A stretch of DNA of 64,000 nt, from assembly GCA_038380795.1 (NCBI GenBank), contig CM076259.1, positions 76,391,724 through 76,455,723 on the forward strand. The letters are read 5' to 3'. Shown here piece by piece: positions 1 to 12,331 of this stretch. Each line of letters begins with the position of its first letter. Position 1 is the stretch's first letter. Origin of the DNA: Pyrocephalus nanus. Its lineage: Eukaryota; Chordata; Aves; Passeriformes; Tyrannidae. The position numbers were made by a program, and so were the translations under genes. The notes beneath the pieces were generated by a model. The model did not search any database. It saw nothing but the letters and a program-made list of their open reading frames with translations, and was not told the origin of the DNA.

Positions 1-3000
1 TCACATCCAGGTGCCCACAATTTGGTGCTAAGTTCCATCCCACACAGATACACTACAGTACAAGATACAGGAGACAGAGGAAAAGACATTGCAATCCAGA
101 AGGCAGAGTGTTTGCATTCAGGGCCAATACCAGAAGTCAAGTAGCCATAACAAAGTATGGCATTATTTATTGCTAAAGCTGCAGTCCGATGAATTGTTCC
201 AGCTGCTACCAAGTCACAGCAGAAAGTTACCATTCCAGCCCTTTCTGTACTGCTTATCATTATTCCATGCTAAAGATCAATTCCGTTTCAACTGTTTCAG
301 TGTTCCTTAGCCTAGTGCTGGGAAAGATTCAAACTAAAAAAATCTAACTTTTGTAAAATAAAGAGTAGGCAAGTCCAGTTTTTAAGCCTGATCATCTTGG
401 ATAGCCAGATTACGGAGTGATCAATTCAGCCAACAGAAACCTCCATGTAACTTCTGGAGGGCAGCAGAGGGTAAGAGTGAGGATAACGAGAGGAATACAG
501 CTATGATACAGAAGTGGTAACTTCTTGGTCCCATTTTCATCAACCCAAACTGCAGTATGGATGATCACACATTTAGCAGCTGGTTGCATTAAACAAGACA
601 TCTGACGTGGTCATACACCTGGGCACACAGAATGACACAGGCTGAACCAAGTCACAAACTGAATTCATCACAATTTAGTTACTTCTCTGCAACCCAGAAG
701 CCAAGTGGCCCTGGAAACAATCCACAGCAGCTTCCTGGTGACATTAAAGGTCATTTTTTGGCACAACAGTGTAGCTGTAAGACCTGGATGACGTTTGGGT
801 TGTAGATTTTTCATCTCCAAGGTTTTGCTCCATTGATCCTGTTGTCTGGGAAAGTGCCCTAAACTGCCAGCTTGAGATGGGTCATTTTCCAACCCTATGT
901 AAGTGGGGTCAACGTGCATAAAGGAAGGAATATGACAATGCTGGGGACTAACAGACTCATCATGGTTTAACTTCTGATGACTTATGAGCCTGCTTATAGA
1001 GATGGACACTGGCAGGAAGGAAATCTGGGTTTGATCAAACCTCAGCATGCCCTTTGGATGTTTGTTATCTAATTTTATTTAATACTGAATTCATAGGCAT
1101 GCATGAAAGTGGTTCACAGCAAGTGTCCTATGTTCTAGGCTCAGGCCTAAATAGAGAAGGACACTACTCCAGCCTACTACAAAAGCCTTGATCGTTGGGA
1201 GAGCCTTCTGCAATTCAGTTAAGAACTTAAAACTCTTTAGGAGACTTAAAAACCCAATACTCCAACTTTGTGAGCTACTATGGAAGGTATTCTCTTACAT
1301 CAGCTACTTCCTGCTCACATTTAGTATCAGAGAACCATCCACGGTGTGAAAGCAACTTCAGGGGATCTCTAGTTCAACCTCCTGCTCAAGCACAGTCAGC
1401 TCTGAAGCCAGACCATGCTGCTCCATGCTTTATGCAGCTTGAGTCTTGAAAACTGACAAGGATGAAGCCTGCACAACATCTCTGGGCAACCCGTTCCTCT
1501 GCCTGACTGTGCTCATGGTGAAAAACTTTTTTCTTATGTTCAGATTAAACCTCTCTTGTTACAAATTATACCCATTTGTTGCTCTTACCACCATGTACCA
1601 TAGTGAAGAGCCTATCTTTTTGTCAGCGTCCTTGCAGGTGCTGGAAGGCAGCTATTAAATCCTCTGTAAGCTGCCTCTTCGGGGAGTTGAACAATCCCAG
1701 TTTCCTCAGCCTCTCCCTACAGGGAGATCTCTTCTGCTAGTACACTATCCTAGCTGGCACCTCCACTGAGGGCTAACAAGTGCTGAGAGGGATGATTTTC
1801 GTCCTTCCTCTGGCTATGCTCCTGTTAATACAGCCCAGATGTTGTTGGCTTTCTTTGCTGCCCAGGCACATTGCTGGCTCATATTCCCTGTGAGGACCAC
1901 AAACCACACACACACTAAGCAAGCTGGTGTACCCCAAATACTCTGGTGGGAAAGACACCAAGACGAAGTGTGTAGGTATACACAAGGGTGTGATAATGAG
2001 AACTGAAGTCTGATCTGAAAAGTAGGTTCCTGATCTGCCCAGGAGTGGTGTTATTGACAGTTTGGACAGGGAGACGTATAAAATTGACTGGAAAATAGTG
2101 TGTTTGTGTTCCTTAGATCTGACTTTAAAATATAAGAAAAATATTTCTTCTAAAGGTCATGGTCCTCTTTGTATAGTGAAGCTTGTATATGCAGTTTATT
2201 GCCTAAGATGTCTTTTAATATAAAGCTCAAAACCAACTTTGTCTTCTCTCACTATCAGCTACTGTTACATTGATTTGGTCAGATAACTGGCAACTCGAAA
2301 TTATTAAGAAACACAAAATTCAAAGCCAGAAGTGCCTTCCTAGAAGATACACCACTCACAGGTAACTGGGCTCAACAAGGAGGTCAGTGTGCACAATTCT
2401 ACAACCTGTGATAAACTATCACAGAAAAGATCAACCGGTCTTACCTTTGAAGTCTATAGTTTACAAAAAAGCCATAGAATATACTTGTATATGTTATGAC
2501 AGAGGAAATTCACAATCTTACCTACCAAACACAAAATTGCACACTTGCGCTCTGCTGCATCTTGAAAAACATGGTAATAGAGAATATTTAGTTGACAGAA
2601 GGTAAAGAATCACAGTGCAAGCCTGAATTGCATTACTTATGCTTGCAGAATGCTAATATTTTACACCTTCTGGTCATGTTAATACCATATATTAGATTTA
2701 AGCCCTGAAAGCTGCTCAAAGTAAAAAAATGAGATCCATGAAACTCTTCCAAGATGATTTATATTAATAATCTCTGCCCACTCATAGCACTACTTAATAT
2801 TAAATGCTTCATAATACAGTTTGTTTCATCCCTCTCCCATCTTTTTAAAGATGGAATCCAGGAAAATGTGAAAAATTATTCTTTAAGTATTCTTAGCAGG
2901 CATACTTTCGAATGTTTATCTTATACATTGTTAAGACATATGCGTATCTCAAATTGCATTACAGCCCAAAGTAAACTCTCTAAATCTAGAGAGATAATAA

Positions 3001-3154
3001 CGTTTTTGTTCTAATAGAGAAATTTTACCCTAAAGAGACAAATGCACAGCTCCTGCTGATTTTAATGCACATTATACACATGTCGCTGAGGGCATAAGAT
3101 ATTTCCCTCCTACAGTGCAAAGTATTTGATTTTTCGTGTCAATTCATCACAAAC
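1..3154 (-). other. ABCC4 intron after exon I (partial)
   Basis: This is the donor side of the intron downstream of exon I, cut by the window edge. It holds a CR1 LINE fragment at about 1340-1910. The rest is AT-rich unique sequence. I looked for the TM11-encoding exon (expected AWFLFL-type segment) in both halves and did not find it. Short open frames here show no similarity I recognise. Confidence 0.85.
1340..1910 (-). mobile_element. CR1 LINE fragment, about 570 bp
   Basis: Read on the plus strand this follows the antisense of the CR1 3' region. It has a stretch like gatctctagttcaacctcc, then the CR1 landmarks 'ctctgggcaacc', 'ctcatggtgaaaaa', 'gaacaatcccagtttcctcag', 'atgctcctgttaatacagcc' and 'gcacattgctggctcat'. 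The canonical CR1 3' end therefore lies at the left and the element is on the minus strand, the same as ABCC4. The copy is diverged, with small deletions. The open frames at 1446-1658 and 1773-1985 overlap this repeat. CR1 is the dominant retrotransposon of birds and other sauropsids. Confidence 0.88.
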
Positions 3155-3274
3155 CTGAGTGAAGGTCTTGGTGTGCATCAAATAATTTTTGAAATCTTTC
3201 CTCTGCTTTCAAAGCCCGAATAGTCCACAGACCTTGGAGGGATGACGACAAGTGGGAGAACACTGGACTTCGAG
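3155..3274 (-). CDS. ABCC4: ABCC4 exon I: intracellular loop 4
   Basis: This 120-nt exon completes a Thr codon, encodes 39 residues and gives the first base of a following codon. It begins [20 protein letters not shown], continues [11 protein letters not shown] and ends DAHQDLHS. The R-S-P-[VI]-[FY]-x-H-[LF]-x-[ES]-[ST]-L-x-G-L-x-[TS]-I-R-A signature is the hallmark of TMD2 in ABCC transporters; this loop contacts NBD1. Where I expect Tyr-Lys after IRA in human ABCC4, this sequence has Leu-Lys. The acceptor is tttgtag and the donor gtttgt. The next coding exon, for TM11, is not present in 1-3154, so it lies beyond the left edge. Confidence 0.96.
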
Positions 3275-3917
3275 CTACAAAGGGAAATAAGAGTACATTA
3301 ACAATGGCTGAAGGACAACGTTTAATTCTTTTTGTACCACACTAATCTTTAATCCTTCTACTTTATATTTAAGCATACAAAGTTACTCTACTGCATCCCT
3401 TTAGAATAAATATGCAGTATCTTTAACTAATGTCCTCTTACTCAATTAGAATCAGTCAGACAGCCAGGCAGATTAATTTATACAAAAATGCCTTACATTT
3501 TTAACAATAGCTGTCACTGAAGAAACTCCTTAAGCTTTATTAATGACATCAGGCACCCATGTTTGTTATTCATAATGCTTAGTATTTCATATCGTAGTCA
3601 AGCTAAAGTCAGGCACAAGAGTCAGATAAGGTCAGAAACACCATTAGTATGTGCATGCAAGGTCCCAAAGACCAGCAGCTTAGCATGTTCTTAACCAGCT
3701 TTATTTACAGATAGGTAAACTGACGTACACAAGGTTTATCATTATGCAAAACAGGAGTTAAGCATGTAATTCACTAGTTGAGAACCAAGGCAATAAGGAA
3801 GTTATTTGCATAGCAAAAGAAAAAAAAAAACTTCGATGGACTGTCTATAAAATACTAGCATTTCACATAATAATAAGCAGGGTTCAAACTAACATTAAGT
3901 CCCGCCAAACTACATAC
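3275..3917 (-). other. ABCC4 intron between exons H and I (643 bp)
   Basis: A short intron with donor gtatgt next to exon H and acceptor tttgtag next to exon I. It contains a possible MIR-like SINE remnant at about 3695-3790 and a short A-run near 3820. Nothing else was recognised. Confidence 0.9.
3695..3790 (-). mobile_element. Possible MIR-like fragment, antisense
   Basis: The plus strand 'tttatttacagataggtaaa' followed by 'ctgacgtacacaaggttta' resembles the antisense MIR segment 'attttacagatgaggaaactgaggcacagagaggtta', followed by a weaker match to the 'aactagtaag' part. It is strongly diverged and identified only by eye. Confidence 0.3.
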
Positions 3918-4068
3918 TTGTGGATTCTAGACGTTTAATATCTCTTGAAGTGTCTAAGAAATATCGTCGAAGAAAAATGAAAAGAATAAATAGTGGAATT
4001 AAGGGGATGAGTATCCAAGGAATCACTGCCACAGCCACAGCCACCACACCAAAAATCTGTAGGAGAGT
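3918..4068 (-). CDS. ABCC4: ABCC4 exon H: TM9 and TM10
   Basis: This 151-nt exon encodes 50 residues plus one base. It begins [20 protein letters not shown], continues through a second hydrophobic stretch ([13 protein letters not shown]) and ends with the basic [17 protein letters not shown]. The two hydrophobic segments around the IPW turn are TM9 and TM10. The basic tail is the cytosolic start of intracellular loop 4, containing the R-Y-[FY]-L-x-T-S-R-[DE]-[VI]-K-R-L-[ED] pattern typical of ABCC members. The acceptor is ctccag and the donor gtatgt. The exon ends in phase 1 and joins exon I, which starts with ct, to make a Thr codon. Confidence 0.96.
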
Positions 4069-7000
4069 CTGGAGCACAATAGAAACAAAATAAAAAACTC
4101 TTTGCCAGAAGAATTTAATTTAGAACAAGTATAAAACTAATTAACACACTATTCAAACACTTAAATATTTAAACATAACTACCAAATTCAAAAGTGGATG
4201 CATTGTATAACATATGAGCAACATCTACTTTTAAGCAACTTGGAAAATTTACAGTAATACTAAATTGACTAACTGTGCAGTTTACGGTTTTCTCCTGTAT
4301 TATTTTTTCTTTAAGAAATGTCTTCACAAAACTGGTTGACTTTACATTACTGTCTTCCTTTGTAAAATATTTTATGACTGCTGTAACAAAGTAATAGATG
4401 ATTAATGTAACAGACAACTAATCTTAATTGAACCCAAGTTATCTGATGAATCAAGGATATATTTTTCTCACTCCTGGTAAAAAGAAACTGGTGAAAGACT
4501 GACTTTCAACTTCAGCTGAAAGATTTGACAGCTGGAAGAGAGACTTTCAACATAGGCCTGCAATGTTTTCCTAAAAACAACTTAGTTCCATTTAGAAAGA
4601 AAACCCAGTATCAGAGCAAGTGAACTGTCTCTTCTCAAAGGATTACATGGGAAACACTACAAATAAAAATAAAATGTTACACACTGCAAAAAGTGTCATT
4701 AAAGGCTAGTTTTACCAGGTTTACTAAAGAGTATGATGTGAATAGCTGGGGTAAACCTGACTTAACTCTTAGAAAAGTAGATATAATGTGGAAAGCTTTG
4801 TTGCTTATGACAGTGGACCCTGGCCCACTTTTCTGAATTCAATCCCGCATTTCCTGCAAACTGTTCAAATCCTATATCAAACTTTCAGTTTGAATACACA
4901 GTCAAAACCATAATCTGCACACAAATTTCTTTCAGAACACCAGCTGTGCATGTATGTACGGCAGGATCCTTGTATACTGTAACTAAGGTGTGCCCATTTC
5001 CTCCTTAAAAAGGGGGTAAAAAACCCATACAAGAATAAACCCACCCAGTACAAAAACAAGACAACTGAAATCCTAGCTCAGGACTAAATTCCTGTATTAC
5101 TCTCATTAACAAATTAATTAGAAATATTTTCTAAGAAATTTTCCATTTTATGGCCTGTAGAGGAGCCACCTTCTTCGTAATCACATACAATGCAGATGTG
5201 GATTCCAGCTGAATTTTGTGGCTGCCTGATTTTTAGATCCCAGAAATGCATTGGTGACCACTGGGTGCTGAAAATGCATGTCTTGCAGCAAAAATGCTTC
5301 CATCCCTTTATCTGTGCATTGAGTTGGAAAAGGTAAGCAACACAGAAAAATATCAGCCGAGATCAGATACCAGAGAGCCTCCTGGGTTTTCAATGGGAAT
5401 GCCCATGAAACACTGCATTTCCTGTTGCACTTCTGATAGCCCACACACACATGGTCAAAACCGAGCACAACCTTTACCCCTAAATTTGTTTTTTTCTCTC
5501 CAGGCTTCTCTGACTTTACCCTAATTTCACTTGACCAAACAGCAAACCCACATATCTTATACATTATGACTGCAGGAGTCAGCACAATTTAAGTTCAGCG
5601 CTAGACAAGGTCTTAGCTTATGATAGAAGATTTGTAACAGCCTTGCAATCTCATAGATCCTGAAAGCAGATTTTAGGGTCTCATAACTCTGTTAGGAAAA
5701 TAGCTATAGGATAGGAGCTCTGAAGGAAGCTGCGTTACCACTACAGTGCTCATCTGTGGGTTAAGGTGTTGACAGCATTATGTTGTTTGACCTTCTAGAT
5801 ACATACAGTAGATCACAAACACTTTACCTAGATTTCATCAGGAGGAGGTAAGGTGGCAATGAGAGTGCATGGTGTTTAACCTACATCAATTACGCACATG
5901 GCTATGTCAGCACAAAGCAAAACAAAGCACCCTGACTCCTCACCAGCACTGTCATCAGCCCTTCTCTTTCCACTTCTCTGGCATTCTTTAGAACCCTGTA
6001 AACGTATTTCCTTTTTATCGTGGGGTGAGGAGAAAGAAATAAAGATTCCAGACCTCCTACAAATTTGCTCCTGTCTAGATCCCCATTTTCCTCTGTACTG
6101 CTCATTATCTCTGCCAAGCCTGTCAACCATCCACATGATGGCTAATTTCTAAAGGCTCCCTCACGTCCATCCTTATCAGCAGAGGCCGAAGTCCATCCCT
6201 TCCTTCTGACAAACTCACTTGTGAATCTGCTTTATATACCTGCTGCCTTCCCCCTTTCCCTCCATCACTTCCTAGACAGTCACAAAAAAAGCTGTTTCTG
6301 AAGTACATAGTCTCCTCATACCATCAGCCACAAATTTGAAATGAAATGCTGAGGAAAGCTGCTTCAAGGAAAACAATTCTGCAGAAAACACATGCTTCTT
6401 AATAAAAAAATAAAAAAGCTAAACTGAAGTTTTAGTGATGATGATCTACAATATGTTGCAAAGTGCCGGTGGGGGTGGGAGTGGGAGTAAAACTATTAAG
6501 ATCCAGCTCGTGTAAACAAAGCCTTGCTATGGCAAAAATACAGGGAAGGAAAAGAAGGTTAGGATGACTAAAGTAAAACTCTGACACCGCCTTTGGAAGG
6601 AATTTTAGATGAGCCTGCACCACCTTATCATTATAAAAATTTATGATAGGGTGGATCAGTCATGTGTGTTGGGCTTTTTTTGAAAACCAAAATTGCATAT
6701 AAATTAACTCTTAATGAAGCAGTCTGAAAGCCAGACACAACCATTTGTAGACTGTAATCATGTAGTTACTGCGTGAGGTAAGGCGAAGGTTCTAGCTCCT
6801 GAGTTTCACAAGAGACAACCAACCTCTGTGGCTGGAGACTGCCCCAACTTCCAATGGATTCACTGCATGCAGGCTGGAGGACTCAAAATCATCACCAGGC
6901 TGACAATAACAATGAGCAGTCTGACATCTCTTCTTCTGGAGACAAGCAGTGAGGTAGGTATTCGGTTTGAGCAGCAAGAAATGCTCAGGACTGAGTATCT

Positions 7001-7180
7001 AGACTTCATCTAGCAGAGTCAGCTTACAAATGAAAATTGCAACAGAAGGCTAAGCAGGCAAGGTTTTCCTACACTAAAGAAATACGGCCTACAAAACCAG
7101 TATTTTTACTGGCAGGGCTAATTTTTTTCTTAATTTTAGCATTGAAAATGTAATGACTGTGCAGAAAATAACAGTGAAAT

Positions 7181-7246
7181 TGAAAAAAAAAACCACAAAA
7201 AACCAAAAAACCTCAAAAGCATAAAACAACTAAACCCAAAAACCCA
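7181..7246. repeat. A-rich simple repeat
   Basis: A stretch of almost only A and C, with A runs broken by C or CC. It may be a decayed retroposon tail or simple low-complexity DNA. Confidence 0.8.
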
Positions 7247-8599
7247 GAGTTGATAAATTACGTTTTACAGCTATCTGCACAGTATTTGAAACAGGGGCAC
7301 CTTACACAAAAGACAACAGGTGCACAGGCCACTGAGACTAAAAAGATCTGGACAGTTCCAGGAAAAGATCATGGCTTCCCAAATGGAGACATATTGTCCA
7401 ATGTCCACCTTCAAACTTATTTTCCTTTCTCTGGAGAAAGATGAATCTCCCACACACAGCCTGCACACAGTCTATTCCTAGAATGCAGAACAGCACGTGC
7501 TGTTTCTGTTGAGTCATGCTCTTGCAAGAGTCCTAAGAGATTTCCCTCATGCTTTGATCAGTCATTCCATTTACTGTGGCTTATTTTTCCTTTAAAATCT
7601 CCTCTTTCACTGGGACAAGCACACTCTTCTACAACTCCCTCGAGAAATTAATGCTCTGATAGGACATTCACTTGCGAAACATGCTTTCCCTTTATCATCT
7701 GATGACCTGCGTATTCATAACTCTTATAGGTTCTGAGAGTGATATCCTGGAATTTTTATCTCAAACAGGCCTTGATCTAGGAATAACAGGCATTTCTGTA
7801 CCACAATCATAGAACAGAAAAGCATTTAATGCCAGGTAAAGAAACCAGAAGAAATAAAAAACACTAAAAATCTGAAACAAACACGGCCATTACAAGCCAA
7901 AAGCAATACATCTATCACAAGCTATAAGCCTTACCCCTTGTTAGAGAAATTATACCATTTATATAAGGTTAGAAATCTTATGACAAATTGTAAGCCACAC
8001 AAAGTAATTTAGTAAAGTTGACAAAACAAAAATGCAAAGCAAAATTTAAAGTTCATGATGTCTCATAAAAATGTCTATCTTTCCATCCCATAGATCACTG
8101 CCCTTTGGTATCAGTTATACACTGAGATCAGTATTTCATGTTTGGCTTAAGTACTTCTATGAAAAAGGCCCAAGCCTTCATGTAGAACCCCATTTTGAAC
8201 CCCTCAGATCTGCTGGCACACTGCTCCAGTGAGGACTTGGAGTCCTTTATCTTCTCTTGAAAGTACCTATAAAACACCTCTCTGCTTTCTAACAAGCTCA
8301 GAAGTGTCAGATCTTTGAGGTCTTCCATTTTCTTCCAAAATATAAAAACAAGGGGTACCATGCAGTTGTGTGTGTGTCGGTCTGACTTTCAATGCCAAAT
8401 CATCCACTTGGGTTTGACAGCTATGGTATAGGACCTACTGCCACAGGAACCACACTATTCTGGACTTGCAGCTGCTGACCTGGTAGGGTCTTGAATGAAT
8501 GGAGCCCAGGGGATGGGATTTGAGACTTGGAAACCTGAGTATGGGAGTCTACAAGTGACCTACATAGTGAAACCCCTCTCCTCGCTTACAAGTTTAAAA

Positions 8600-8775
8600 A
8601 GTGATGAACAGAGTAATAAAATGGTTTAGATTGGAAAAGACCTCTTAAGATCACTGAGTCCAACTGTTAACAGAGCACTGCCAAGCCCACCACTAAATCA
8701 TGTCCTTAAGCACCACATCTGCACATCTTTTAAATACCTCCAGGGATGGTGACTTCATCTAACCTGTAAGTGTGT
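8600..8775 (-). mobile_element. CR1 LINE 3' fragment
   Basis: The plus strand reads 'atggtttagattggaaaaga' followed by 'cctcttaagatcactgagtc', then 'ccaagcccaccactaaatca', 'gcaccacatctgcacatctt' and 'ttaaatacctccagggatgg'. This is the antisense of a CR1 3' end of the type that starts with 'ggttggaaaagacctctaag'. The right boundary is uncertain because similarity fades after about 8775. Confidence 0.88.
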
Positions 8776-11700
8776 ACCTAGTGACTACATGGTTGAATAT
8801 TTCTCTACAGTCCCCTAACTGCATTTACTAGATGCCCTCTGATTGCAGCAAAGTAAACATCTAAAGCCCATCAAGCAGATATCTAAATTTTGATGACCGA
8901 ATCTGCAGTCAAATCCCACCCAAGAACTGCAGTGTTCAGGCCCGGTTTTACCAATATTTGAGCAGAAGTCAAATACAGCTACCCAAAACCAATTCCCACC
9001 TGCTATTTCATGGACCCCAATAGGCACTCCAAAGGGTTATATCAGCCCATGGAACTGCCATAAAGCCATATTAATTTAATAACAGCAATGGTGCATGTCC
9101 TGGATGTCAAGTTTGAACCTTCACTGCATTAACTTAGGCTGCTCTCAGTCAGGCTATGCTGTCTGAAGTAAATCCAGGTCAAGAAACTACAAAACCCCAC
9201 TCTGTTCATACTTGCTTGGCATCACCCTTACTCCTCCTCCCTTACCCCTGATTAAAATTCTTTTCTCATTGAGCCTGCTAAATAACTGAATGCACAATCA
9301 ATCCCTAATCCAGTTCTGACATTTTCTTTATCCTTGAATGCTTTTTCCTTTAACACACTTTTTCAAACCAGACTGTTTGGGCTGACTGTCCAGCAGTCCT
9401 GTTAAAAGCACAACTACAGAGGCGGCTGGTTACACTGGCACACCAGAGGATGAGCTTCCCTGGGGAGATGACACTGCAATAAGAAGATCAAAGCGATAAA
9501 CATTTCACTCAGGCCAACTCCACCCAGAGGAGCATACTGAACCACGCTGTAGATTTTCTGCAGTTTTTCTCCTTTATTACAAAAAAACAGAGGAAAAATC
9601 TTAAGGGAAACCCTTTATCTTTGTACCATAATCCTAATACATAAACAACTCTACTTCATTTTACTCACCTAAGGCAGCCAAGATTGAGGTGAGAATTCAA
9701 ATTACTTTACTAAAAAAACCAATAATTATGGGTTTTCTTCTGAAACTAGTTAAAAAATACATATGGCTGTTTATACTATTGTTTGTATCAAACTGTCAGG
9801 AACACAATGCAAACACAGCAAAAGTGCAATGAAGACTTGTGAGAAGAGAAAGTGAGGTACACATAATATTTAAAAGACATCTCAGACATTGTCCTTTTCT
9901 GAAGCAACCAGGGACAGTAATCTTTGTCAAGAACGACAGCAATCAATCAGTGTTAATTCAGCTTTAGGAAAATGTGTATCCACTTGAAAGTTTGGAATTT
10001 AAAGACAAGACAACCAATTCACTGAAAACTGAAAAAAAGGTACAGTTGGAGAAGAAATTAAAATTGTAATTGCAGATAAACTTAGTGAAAGAAAAAAGAA
10101 CTAAACACTGCCAGCTCTAAACCCCTCAAAACCAGCAACCTCTTCTCCCATGAATCCTGTTATTTCCAATTAGTTGACAAGAGGTTACCTAACTAAATCA
10201 TTACATCTCTGCAAATGGGCTGAACACATCTGTCAGATGCACCACAGAAATGTATTCAAAATTTCCAAGCACATCCTTAACACTAGCACCTTCCATTGGT
10301 TCTCGTCTCTGTAAGACAGTCTTTCTGGATCATGGTTTTTTGAAGCCAACAAGCATGTACTTAGCACCCTCAGGGCAGATGTTTTCTGTGCCACCAACAT
10401 GCTCATTCATTTGACTTGGCATGCATTTTGTCATTAAGTGAGAAGCCTTAATATTTGTTTGAGGTCATGGCGAATTGTGTGCAATTGTTCTTTAACAAGT
10501 GACCTTATAATAAAAAAGGGTGTTTTCTTTAATACATTGGCACTGCCACCATTCTGTTGTATTTAAACAGCATCCTATCATTAGTAATCTCTTACCCTAC
10601 AACAAGGGATAGAAATAGGCTCTCTGGGCACGCTGGGCCAAGACGTTTAACTGTCTAATGCAGAACTTGGTCCCAACAGCAGTTTTCAAAAATCACAGTT
10701 CATATGTTGTCTGGGACTTCCAGATACTGATGCTTTAGAAACAAATGTGTAATCAAGCTCTGGACTTGGTGATTCTGACCGACACTCAAAACACTCATCT
10801 TTAAAACTCCATCTTACATTCCTACAACATAGAGAGGTTATTTTTCTTTAAATAATGAATTATCTTTACCCATGTAAGAAGTTGGTTGCTAGGGGCCTTC
10901 AGCCACGGTAATAAGTTACTTCCAGCTAATACAGGTTTTCCATGAAAAAACAAGCTATTAACAGAGCCAAAGCCTCTGCTTGTGCATCTCTACATGCAGC
11001 TCCTACATGTACATCCCACTGTACATGGAAACCAACAGTCAAAATGACAGTGCCAACACTCATTCTTGAAAATGGTTGTGGACAATGTATTTTTCTATTT
11101 ATAAGCAGTAAAAAGTTGAGTAGGACCTTTGATTTTCTCAAGTGCTCTTTTTTATTGCACCTTGTGCCCCCTCAGCCCTTCTGTACAGAAATTTTCTTAG
11201 TGACTTGGGCAGCAAGGCACAACGTTGCAGTGAGGATCTACATATAAGTGAGAGGTCTTCTTCCTCAAGTTACAGGGAGTTAGTTATAACTTTACTGTGA
11301 TCTCCCTGTAGAAATAATATAAAGAGTTAATATGTTTTACTGTTTAGCAGTGCCCTTCTCCTGTAAGTAGTCCCTGGCTATACTCTTACACCATTCTTTT
11401 TCCAAAGAAAAAAACTTACACACACAAAAACTATTTACATAAACTACAGTGGTCTTTGTACCACAACAAATATGTTCCTGTGGAACACCTCAGATGCCAA
11501 GCACAGTTTTACATGGTAGCTTGGGGAAACAGCATTAATCAGCAAGTGCAGAACATGAACACACACATGCTTTGCTTTCTTGACAGCTCTTGCCAGAACC
11601 TGCCTGAAACAATACAGAAAAATGTCTGGCATCACCCAACACTCCCAGAGTTACTCCCCAGGTAACAGAAAGCATCCCTTTTCCATCATATCAATTTAGG

Positions 11701-12244
11701 GTGGTTGTGACTCCAATATCTACCACCACGGCCAAGTGTGGTCACTTTGCTGACTGTTCCACTTGCTTCAAGACTCCCACAGCAATGCATTCTTCTATCT
11801 CCTGAATCAGACCTTGCTGTCAAATAACTGATATTTTTAAAGCAAAATAAAGAATGCCCTGACAATTTTTTCTCCCCTTCTACCTCTTAGAAGTAATTTC
11901 CATGATGCTTCCCCTGCTATATAAACCCAAGACAGTCCCACAGAGCACAGAGTCTTATGAAATCAAAACATTTGATTCAACAATGGGTATTTTTTTCCTT
12001 AGCACTGCTATAAATGGTGTATTTCTTACTTTGTTATTTGCTCCCATGTTTAGCACTTTACCAGCAGAGGCTGATTCACTAATATTTGTCATTAGTCTTA
12101 TGTCACTTACAACCCTTCTAAAAGCAGATTTTATTTCAGTGATAATTACGGACAACATATACATACAACAATATTAAACAATCAGCAAATATCTCATTGT
12201 ATCACCCACAGTCAGGTTCTTATAATCTCCCCAAATGACATCTC

Positions 12245-12331
12245 CTATTGCCACTGCTGGAGAAAGACCACTGGCCTAGACAGACCACTGCTGTGACTCT
12301 GCACGGCATTAATTCATGTTCTTAAGGTCTA
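12245..12331 (+). mobile_element. Ancient L3/CR1-clade LINE 3' end
   Basis: The segment reads 'tgccactgctggagaaagac', 'cactggcctagacagaccac', 'tgctgtgactctgcacggc' and 'ttcatgttctta'. This order matches the 3' end of L3-type (CR1-clade) LINEs as I remember it: gccactgctggagacagg, actgggctagatggacca, ggtctgacccagtatggc, ttcttatgttctta. It is clearly older and more diverged than the CR1 copies elsewhere in the window. Confidence 0.6.

Noticed and set aside
668..1048. 126-codon minus-strand open frame near the left edge
   Set aside because: Does not match the ABCC4 TM11 segment expected next, or any family I recognise.
1446..1985. Short open frames at 1446-1658 (+) and 1773-1985 (-)
   Set aside because: They lie largely in the CR1 LINE fragment and are not in the frame of a CR1 protein; they are repeat-derived noise.
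5181..5585. 134-codon open frame on the minus strand in the exon G-H intron
   Set aside because: No recognisable domain or family, no supporting splice or promoter context, and overlapping frames on the other strand are similarly open. Most likely chance.
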